NCBI GenBank assembly: GCA_020634395.1
Contig: JACKBU010000027.1
Location: 1-64,000 of the forward strand
DNA: 64,000 nucleotides
Origin: Ardenticatenaceae bacterium
Lineage (GTDB): Bacteria > Chloroflexota > Anaerolineae > Promineifilales > Promineifilaceae
Direction of reading: 5' to 3'
Position 1 is the stretch's first letter, and every line of letters starts with the position of its first letter. The notes under the pieces were generated by a model. It searched no databases. It was not told the DNA's origin and saw only the letters and a list, made by a program, of their open reading frames with translations. Position numbers and translations under genes: made by a program. Below, one piece after another: positions 57,907 through 64,000 of this stretch.

Positions 57907-58221
57907 AAAGAATTTCTCCTGTAAAGACGTCGTCCAGGCTTAGAAACGGCGTCTGCTTAGTTTGTCTGCACGCTACCGTGCTGAGATTTTCGCCTGTACC
58001 AGAATTTCTGGCAACTTGGGAATAATAGCGTGTGTGGGGAACGGCCGTTTTAAATACAGCCTAAATTCCCTTAAATTCAGCTTAAATTCTTCACCCATGA
58101 AGGTTCGTGCAGTATCCAGCGTAAAAATTAGGCAAAGGCGGGCTGCCTGCTTACAATGTTAAGCGGAAGGCTGATTGTTAGGTCCAGTTTTTCGGCAAAA
58201 ACTGGGCATAAGGAACATGAA
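57907..58221. promoter_or_regulatory. Upstream region of the mscS-kinase operon with phased TTAAATTC repeats
   Basis: Between divergent genes. TTAAATAC (58050), CTAAATTC (58061), TTAAATTC (58071) and TTAAATTC (58082) follow one another at 11, 10 and 11 bp, once per DNA turn. Such phased direct repeats are typical sites for OmpR/PhoB-class response regulators. One ACGGCCGT lies just upstream (58041-58048). No other gene is seen. Confidence 0.55.
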
Positions 58222-59088
58222 ATGGGTGATTTTGTAAGCGGCATTTGGGCACGCATCAGCGAGATGTTTGATCCCACTGTCGCAGGCACCTGGCTGGCGA
58301 ATACGCTCGCCAACCTGATCGTCGGACTGGTCGTGTTCGGCATCTATTTGCTTGTGTGGATACTGGTGCGCTGGCTGGTGCGCCCCGCACTTAAGCGCGC
58401 CAACCTGGACGAAACGGCCACTACTTTTATCATGACCCTGTTGAAGTTTGGCCTTCTGGCGATTGGGGCCATTAATGCCCTGAACGCCGCCGGGGTCAAT
58501 ACGACCGCTTTTCTGGCATCGTTGGGCATCGCCGGCATTACCCTCGGTTTTGCCGCCCGTGATGCTTTCTCTAATCTCATTTCCGGGTTCCTGATTTTTA
58601 TCGACCGGCCGTTTGTAATAGGCGACCTGGTGGAGATTGGGGACAATTACGGCCGTGTCGAACAAATCACCCTGCGCTCTACCCGCATCATCACCGTGGA
58701 TGGCAAAATGCTGGCCGTCCCAAATTCCGATATCATCAATAAAACGGTTGCCTCCTATACCAACTTCCCCCACTTACGCCTGAATATCCCGGTGACTGTA
58801 GGCGTCTCCGAAAACGTAGAACGCGTGCGGCGCATCCTTCTGGACATTGTCCGCAATGACCCCAACTATCTCTCCGATCCGGCCCCGCGAGTGGTCGTGA
58901 CCCAGCTAAACGATTACAACGTGGAAGTAGAGCTGCAAGCCTGGATAAAAGACGAACGCGCGCACATCCCCTTGCGTTTCGCTTTGCGTGAAGCGGTGTT
59001 TGATCAGCTAAACGCTGCCGGGGTAGAAATGCCTTTTGAAACGCTGCAAGTTGCGCCGCTCAGGGTCCGCCTGCTGGACCAGGGCTGA
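58222..59088 (+). CDS. mscS: MscS-family mechanosensitive channel
   Basis: 288 residues from the ATG at 58222 (AAGGAAC upstream); the frame runs back to 58156. Three membrane helices (about 22-45, 65-85 and 95-120) precede the pore-lining GIAGITLGFAARDAFSNLISGFLIFIDRPFVIGD, the MscS signature. The beta domain RVEQITLRSTRIITVDGKMLAVPNSDI and the C-terminal alpha/beta domain are intact. It relieves osmotic pressure. Followed within 24 bp by the hybrid kinase, so the kinase may respond to membrane or osmotic cues. Confidence 0.93.
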   Translation: MGDFVSGIWARISEMFDPTVAGTWLANTLANLIVGLVVFGIYLLVWILVRWLVRPALKRANLDETATTFIMTLLKFGLLAIGAINALNAAGVNTTAFLASLGIAGITLGFAARDAFSNLISGFLIFIDRPFVIGDLVEIGDNYGRVEQITLRSTRIITVDGKMLAVPNSDIINKTVASYTNFPHLRLNIPVTVGVSENVERVRRILLDIVRNDPNYLSDPAPRVVVTQLNDYNVEVELQAWIKDERAHIPLRFALREAVFDQLNAAGVEMPFETLQVAPLRVRLLDQG

Positions 59089-59111
59089 GAGGCTGACGCT
59101 CTGGAGAACAA

Positions 59112-61304
59112 GTGACGATGGCCGATATTGTGCCCCTACTCAAACTCGATAACCAACCGCAGCTGCGCTCCGAAAACTTGCGCCTGAATCTGGAAGATTT
59201 GCGCCGCCAGCTTACCCTGCGCCTGGCGATATTGGTCCTGGCCGTGGCGCAGCTCCTGGTGTTGTTTTACGAATCGCCCGTGGATTTTCCCCTGGATATG
59301 CTGGCTTTTTGGTTTGCCGTTTCGGTATTAGGGGTGCTGGTGCTGTGGCTGCGCGGCGATCATCCCACGCTGGCGCGGCGGTTGTTGGTGTGGGGGATAA
59401 CGGCCGTTCTCCTGCTGGCAATGTGGCTGTTTCCCATGCCCTGGATACCCTATGCCGGGCTGCTGCTGGTGTTTGCCAACTCCATGCTGGTACGCAACAG
59501 CGAGTTCGGCACGGCCGTGGCCGTGGGAGGCTGGACAGTTTACCTGTATCAAACCGGCTTACGCCCTTACGATCTGGCCCCCTTCCTCAGCCTGCTCGCT
59601 GTGGCCGTCGCCATCGCCGTCCTGGCCGTGCACACCCTGTACACCACACTGGACTGGGTCTGGCAGATGAACGAACAAAGCAAAGCCCTGCTGGCAACCA
59701 CGCGCAGCCAGCAGGCCGAACTGCGTTCAATGGTGAAGTCGCTGCGCATCGTCAACGAAATCCGCGAACGCACCGAGCACGAACTGATGATGGCCCACAA
59801 AGAAGCGCAGCAGGCACGCCAGCTCAAAGAGCAGTTCGCCGCCAACATCAGCCACGAACTGCGCACGCCGCTCAGCATCATCCTGGGATTCAGCGAAGTG
59901 ATGTACCTGTCGCCGGAAGTGTATGGCCCAGAGGGTCTGCCGGCGCCGCTGATGCGCGATGTGTATCAGATTTACCGCAACAGCCGCCACCTGTTGGAGA
60001 TGATCGACGACATTCTGGATCTGTCTCGTTTTGAGATGGTGGGCTTCACCCTCAAAAAAGAGCCGACCGATCTGGCGGCGCTGCTGTACGAGGCTGCGGC
60101 CATTGTCGGCAACCTGTTTGAAAAGTCGGATGCGGTGGCGCTGCGCGTGGAGGTGGCCCCCGATTTGCCCTCTGTCTCTATCGACCAGACGCGCATTCGC
60201 CAGGTGCTGCTCAATTTGTTGAACAACGCCCACCGCTTTACCACGTCCGGCAGCGTGACGCTGACGGCCGTCGCCGAAGCCGATCATCTCCTCGTTCGCG
60301 TGCAGGACACCGGCCCCGGCATCCCGGCCGATAAACTGGCCGACATCTTCACCGAGTTCTTCCAGGTGGACTATTCCCTCAGCCGCAGCCACGGCGGCGC
60401 CGGCCTGGGGCTGGCTATCTGCCAGCGTTTTGTGGAAGCCCACGACGGCCGTATCTGGGTAGAAAGCCGCGAGGGTTTTGGTTCGACCTTTGCCTTTACG
60501 CTGCCCCTCGATCCGCTGGCCGAACCGGCCGGCCATCTCTACCGCACCCGGCCGCTGGAGGCGCAGCCGCGAGAAATACGGCCGTGTCTGCTCCTGGTAG
60601 AGCCGGATGCCCAGGTCCGCAGTCTTATCAGCCGCCACCTGGACGGCTACGAGGTTGTGCCTGTAGCCGAGCCGGCCAAGCTGGCGGCGCTGACCGTGCA
60701 GCACCACCCGCTGGCCGTTCTGGTGAACGTGCAGCCTGGCCAGCAGCCGGACCTTGCTCTGACGACCGGCCTGTCCGTGCCCCTCATCGAGTGTTCCCTG
60801 CCCAGCCAGGCATGGATGGCGACCACGCTGGGCGCACGCGCCTGTCTCACCAAACCCATCGACTTTGGCCAGCTTTTGGCGGAAATCGACCGGCTTGGTC
60901 CCATCCACGATGTGCTGGTGATTGACGATAATCCCGGCGTCTGCCAGTTGGTAGAGCGGAGTTTGGGAGCGCGAAACGGCCGTTTTGCCGTGCGCATCGC
61001 CTATGAGGGGCGAACCGGGTTGCAGAGCATGCTGCAAGCACCGCCGGACCTGGTCATTTTGGACCTGATGATGCCGGAGGTTGACGGGTTTGAGGTGTTG
61101 GAAGCGATGAAGGCCACGCCGGAGCTAACGGCCGTGCCCGTTATTTTGCTCACCGCCACCAGCTATATTGAAGACACGCTGGCACAATACGGAAATCAGG
61201 TCAAAATTACGCAGGCTGCGCCGTGGCACCCGGCCGAGACGCTGCACTTTCTGAGGGCGGCGCTGGCCGGTCTAAAACCCGCACCGATCATAGAAGCTGT
61301 ATGA
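59112..61304 (+). CDS. Membrane-bound hybrid histidine kinase with two receiver domains
   Basis: 730 residues from a GTG at 59112 (GGAG 5 nt upstream); an ATG at 59118 is the alternative. Six predicted helices (about 35-175) and a coiled coil precede the HisKA box NISHELRTPLSIILGF (His about 247) and the HATPase (LLNLLNNAHRFTTSG, QDTGPGIPADKL, GGAGLGLAICQRFVEAHDG). Receiver 1 (about 496-610) is degenerate: its acceptor position reads VLVNVQP. Receiver 2 (about 615-715) has IDDNPG, the acceptor ILDLMMPEVDG and LLTA, but lacks the usual KP motif. It overlaps the next gene by 4 bp. Confidence 0.9.
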   Translation: MTMADIVPLLKLDNQPQLRSENLRLNLEDLRRQLTLRLAILVLAVAQLLVLFYESPVDFPLDMLAFWFAVSVLGVLVLWLRGDHPTLARRLLVWGITAVLLLAMWLFPMPWIPYAGLLLVFANSMLVRNSEFGTAVAVGGWTVYLYQTGLRPYDLAPFLSLLAVAVAIAVLAVHTLYTTLDWVWQMNEQSKALLATTRSQQAELRSMVKSLRIVNEIRERTEHELMMAHKEAQQARQLKEQFAANISHELRTPLSIILGFSEVMYLSPEVYGPEGLPAPLMRDVYQIYRNSRHLLEMIDDILDLSRFEMVGFTLKKEPTDLAALLYEAAAIVGNLFEKSDAVALRVEVAPDLPSVSIDQTRIRQVLLNLLNNAHRFTTSGSVTLTAVAEADHLLVRVQDTGPGIPADKLADIFTEFFQVDYSLSRSHGGAGLGLAICQRFVEAHDGRIWVESREGFGSTFAFTLPLDPLAEPAGHLYRTRPLEAQPREIRPCLLLVEPDAQVRSLISRHLDGYEVVPVAEPAKLAALTVQHHPLAVLVNVQPGQQPDLALTTGLSVPLIECSLPSQAWMATTLGARACLTKPIDFGQLLAEIDRLGPIHDVLVIDDNPGVCQLVERSLGARNGRFAVRIAYEGRTGLQSMLQAPPDLVILDLMMPEVDGFEVLEAMKATPELTAVPVILLTATSYIEDTLAQYGNQVKITQAAPWHPAETLHFLRAALAGLKPAPIIEAV

Positions 61305-62542
61305 GTCAAGACGAAACGCTCCTCCATCCAACGGTTCCCCCCGAGGAATTTGTAGAGCAGGTAAAACAGGCCCTGGAACACCTGTATGATTTCACCTTTT
61401 TGCAGCGGCTGCCCTTGGCGGAGGCATTGGCGCCTGCCCGCCCGCAGGCTAATCAAACTTTGGGCCACCACCTGCGGCGCGAATTAATTACAGCGATTGA
61501 GGCAGTCAGCCCTGGCCCGCGATCGGCTTCGCTGGCCTCCGATGCTCGTCTTTACAACTTGCTGCAGCTGCGTTACATCGAAGGGATAACCGTGCAGGAT
61601 GCAGCCAACCGGCTGGGTCTGTCGGCGCGCCAGGCGCACCGCTCGCTGCGCCGCGGCGAGGAGAGCGTGGCGGCGATTTTGTGGAGCCGCCGCCGCCCGG
61701 AAGCGGGGAAGCCGGCCGGAGAATCAGAGGAGGAAACGGCCGTTTCGGCTCGGGAATTGTCCTCTGTCGCGGCGGAGATCTCGCTGCTGGAACCGCATCT
61801 GGAGCCGCTGGACGTGCGCGGCTTGCTGCACGAGGCATTGAGGGCGGTCGCGCCGCTGGCGCAGCAGCATGAGCTGGCGTTTGCCGTGCAGATGCCAGCG
61901 GAGCCGGTTGTGGTGTCGGTGGATACGGCCGTGGCCCGGCAGATATTCGTCAGCCTGTTTAGCCGCATCTTGCGCCTGGCTGCCGAAGAGCCGCCGACCC
62001 TGCGCCTGACGGTGCGCCAGGATCAGGTGACATTGGCGCTGGCTTACACGCCCGGCCAGCCAGGCGACACGCCCATCATCGACCAGGTGATCGATCAGCT
62101 GGCTGCCCGTTTGGGGTGGGTCATGCGGCAGGAGAGGGGTGTAAACGGCCGTCAGGCCATCGTCGTTAACTTTACCGGCTACAGTGCCGTCATCCTGGTG
62201 GTAGATGACAACGAAGGGCTGGTTGAACTGCTCGATCGTTACCTCTCCGGCCATGACTGCCGCGTTATCACCTCTACCAGTGGACCGGAAGGGTTGAAGC
62301 TGGCTCAAGAGCTTCTGCCGGACGCCATCATCCTGGATGTGATGATGCCGGGCGCCAGCGGCTGGGAGATTTTGCAAACCCTGCGCAGCCAGCCGCAAAC
62401 GGCCACTATTCCCATCATCGTTTGTTCTGTTTTCAACGATCCTGAACTGGCTCACTCCCTGGGTGCAACCCGCTTCCATTCCAAGCCTATCACCCGTGAT
62501 ACGATTCTTAGTACCCTGCGCGAACTGGAGATTGTGCGGTAG
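61301..62542 (+). CDS. HTH-pseudokinase-receiver protein
   Basis: 413 residues; the ATG overlaps the hybrid kinase stop (ATGA). The N-terminal part contains a sigma-region-4-like helix-turn-helix (LRYIEGITVQDAANRLGLSARQAHRSLRRGEES, about 90-122). A middle region (about 165-290) looks like a decayed kinase ATPase domain (VDTAVARQIFVSLFSRILRLAAE). The C-terminal receiver is complete: VILVVDDNEGL, acceptor IILDVMMPGASG, SKPITRDT. Putting DNA binding first and the receiver last reverses the usual order. Probably the output partner of the upstream kinase. Confidence 0.82.
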   Translation: MSQDETLLHPTVPPEEFVEQVKQALEHLYDFTFLQRLPLAEALAPARPQANQTLGHHLRRELITAIEAVSPGPRSASLASDARLYNLLQLRYIEGITVQDAANRLGLSARQAHRSLRRGEESVAAILWSRRRPEAGKPAGESEEETAVSARELSSVAAEISLLEPHLEPLDVRGLLHEALRAVAPLAQQHELAFAVQMPAEPVVVSVDTAVARQIFVSLFSRILRLAAEEPPTLRLTVRQDQVTLALAYTPGQPGDTPIIDQVIDQLAARLGWVMRQERGVNGRQAIVVNFTGYSAVILVVDDNEGLVELLDRYLSGHDCRVITSTSGPEGLKLAQELLPDAIILDVMMPGASGWEILQTLRSQPQTATIPIIVCSVFNDPELAHSLGATRFHSKPITRDTILSTLRELEIVR

Positions 62543-62662
62543 GACTTTAGTCCTGAAGTCTATTTGCCTTTACGTCGTGTTATCTTGTCGCTTTGTAGGG
62601 GTCCACTCGACTACAAGACCACAAAACCAGAAGACTTATCGTACAAATTAGCCAAATGATGG

Positions 62663-62683
62663 CATATGTTTGTCGCACATATG
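62663..62683. promoter_or_regulatory. Dyad CATATGT-N7-ACATATG upstream of sugar-binding protein
   Basis: A perfect 7-bp inverted repeat with a 7-bp spacer, 119 bp before the lipoprotein ATG. This size suits a LacI- or GntR-type repressor of sugar uptake. No regulator gene is adjacent within the window. No other gene is seen between 62543 and 62801. Confidence 0.5.
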
Positions 62684-62801
62684 TCACAATCGTCCTTGAA
62701 AATTCTCTTCTTCCTAAGTATAGTGCTGGTTACCCATCCCAAATTTTAGCCACGGGATGCTGGTATATTGTTCATGTCTAACGAACGAGGAGAAAGCAGA
62801 T

Positions 62802-64000
62802 ATGAAGAAGACCCATTATTTACCTGTTGTTTTGTTAATTGTATTGGGTTTGTTCCTGGCCGCTTGTGGTGGCGGTACCGCTCAGGAGGTGTCCGAACAA
62901 CCCGCGGCGACAACTGCTCCGGAAACGGCCGTTGAGCAGCCTGCCGACACCGAAGCTCCTGCCGCCGACAGCGGCAGCCAGGTAGAAGTCTTTTCCTGGT
63001 GGACCGGCGGCGGTGAAGCAGCCGGCCTGGAAGCCATGATCAAAGTCTTTGCTGAAAAGTATCCGGACATCGAGTTTATCAATGCGGCCGTGGCCGGCGG
63101 CGCCGGTACCAACGCCCGCGCGGTGTTGGCCACCCGTCTCCAGGCTGGCGACGCCCCAGACAGCTGGCAAGGCCACGCCGGGCAGGAACTCATCGGCACC
63201 TACGTCGCCGCCGGGCAGCTCGAACCGCTGAACTTCCTCTACGAACAGAATGGCTGGCTCGACGTCATGCCCGAAACGCTCATCCCCCTGATTTCACAGG
63301 ATGGCAACATCTACTCCGTACCGGTGAACATCCACCGCGCCAACGTTCTCTGGGCTAACCCCAACATCCTGTCCGAGAATGGCCTGGAAATGCCTGCCTC
63401 TCTCGATGAGTGGTTCGCCGCGATGGACACCCTACAAGCCAACGGCATGGATGCTCCCCTGGCGATGGGCGAACAGTGGACCGCCATGCACCTCTTTGAA
63501 ACCATCATGCTGGCCTCCCTCGGCCCCGACGCCTACAACGCTTTGTGGGACGGCACCGGCGATTGGAGCAGCCCCGAAGTGGCCCAGGCCCTGGCAAACT
63601 ATGAAAAAGCCCTCAGCTATACCAACAGCGATGCCTCTGCCCTCAGCTGGCAGGATGCTGGCCAACTGGTCATCGATGGCGACGCCGCTTTCAACGTGAT
63701 GGGCGACTGGCAAGAAGGCTTCTACCGCGAACTGGGCAAAACCCCGAACGTCGATTACGTCTGGGCGCCCGTGCCCGGCACGGATGGCAACTTCCAGTTC
63801 CTCTCCGACAGCTTTGTACTACCGGTAGGCGCGCCCCACCGCGATGCGGCCATTGCCTGGCTAACGGTGGCCGGCTCCAAAGAAGGCCAGGACGCCTTCA
63901 ACCCGGTCAAAGGCTCTATTCCGGCCCGCAGCGATGGCGACCGTGCCCTGTACGGCGAATATCTGCAGTCGGCGATGGATGATTGGGCCAGCAACAACGT
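62802..64000 (+). CDS. ABC sugar-binding lipoprotein (3' end outside the window)
   Basis: The ATG at 62802 has a GAGGAGAAAG ribosome site, and the frame stays open for about 399 residues to the window edge. The signal ends in LFLAACGGG (Cys about 21) followed by a Thr/Ala/Glu/Pro linker, then EVFSWWTGGGEAAGLEAMIKVFAEKYPDIEFI, the N-terminal signature of family 1 sugar-binding proteins. QLVIDGDAAFNVMGDWQEG and SDSFVLPVGAPH are also typical. It delivers an oligosaccharide or sugar to an ABC importer probably encoded just beyond 64000. Confidence 0.92.
   Translation, partial: MKKTHYLPVVLLIVLGLFLAACGGGTAQEVSEQPAATTAPETAVEQPADTEAPAADSGSQVEVFSWWTGGGEAAGLEAMIKVFAEKYPDIEFINAAVAGGAGTNARAVLATRLQAGDAPDSWQGHAGQELIGTYVAAGQLEPLNFLYEQNGWLDVMPETLIPLISQDGNIYSVPVNIHRANVLWANPNILSENGLEMPASLDEWFAAMDTLQANGMDAPLAMGEQWTAMHLFETIMLASLGPDAYNALWDGTGDWSSPEVAQALANYEKALSYTNSDASALSWQDAGQLVIDGDAAFNVMGDWQEGFYRELGKTPNVDYVWAPVPGTDGNFQFLSDSFVLPVGAPHRDAAIAWLTVAGSKEGQDAFNPVKGSIPARSDGDRALYGEYLQSAMDDWASNN

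Noticed and set aside
59727..61037. 436-residue minus-strand frame inside the hybrid kinase
   Set aside because: It is antisense to clear HisKA, HATPase and receiver motifs.
1..64000. Classical HIP1 (GCGATCGC)
   Set aside because: The over-represented word is ACGGCCGT. GCGATCGC was not noticeably frequent on reading.
1..64000. tRNA, rRNA, prophage or integrase islands
   Set aside because: No cloverleaf, rRNA segment, integrase, capsid or transposase signature was seen on either strand.

Overview
The window is a GC-rich, densely coded bacterial chromosome segment with about 49 protein genes and no rRNA, tRNA, phage or IS element that I could recognise. The gene mix suggests a Chloroflexota bacterium of the Anaerolineae/Caldilineae/Ardenticatenia type: a CarH light sensor with crtI/crtB, FolE2, single-membrane lipoproteins, an LCP protein, a MurE with a non-Dap motif, BMP-type purine transport and large hybrid kinases. 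This taxonomic call is inference, since no rRNA is present.

Layout. 1-1593: end of an unidentified gene, a small zinc ribbon, a membrane zinc-ribbon protein and an OsmC peroxidase. 1712-3695: a lone cyclic-nucleotide-binding protein and a GPH-type sugar transporter. 3798-15299: a light-responsive pigment region. CarH, photolyase, CrtI, P450, glycosyltransferase and hydrolase lie on the minus strand; crtB, folE2 and a possible CrtC-like protein lie on the plus strand, with back-to-back promoters and candidate CarH half-sites between carH and crtB. 15511-18578: two SPFH proteins and an FAD oxidoreductase. 18636-27765: a purine/nucleoside ABC transporter whose binding protein is a tandem fusion of two BMP domains, next to a fused FeS-molybdopterin xanthine dehydrogenase. 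27939-35291: FtsH, DUF302, an ATPase-wHTH regulator, DinB, LCP protein and a lipoprotein. 35858-39457: GMC oxidoreductase and a kinase/regulator pair. 39596-47666: PLP desulfhydrase, HolA, MurE, DUF711 and gamma-glutamyltransferase. 47855-51171: a regulator-PLDNc-ABC locus (like Bacillus yxlEFG) whose permease is fused to a YhfC-like intramembrane protease. 51269-56737: membrane protein, dNK-MazG fusion, nucleotidyltransferase, an uncharacterised 'quinate dehydrogenase'-type protein and a secreted subtilase. 57427-64000: haem protein, MscS channel, hybrid kinase, an odd HTH/receiver protein and a truncated sugar-binding lipoprotein.

The strongest unexplained signal is genome-scale. The palindrome ACGGCCGT occurs about 140 times (hand count) in 64 kb, roughly 70 times chance, on all kinds of genes and in all reading frames. 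It resembles cyanobacterial HIP1 in behaviour but has a different sequence. It is accompanied by several families of short (about 7-bp) tandem repeats folded into hairpins at gene ends, and by two related 21-bp-unit arrays in opposite orientation 21 kb apart. Together these resemble the HIP1 plus STRR repeat landscape of cyanobacteria, arising in another phylum.
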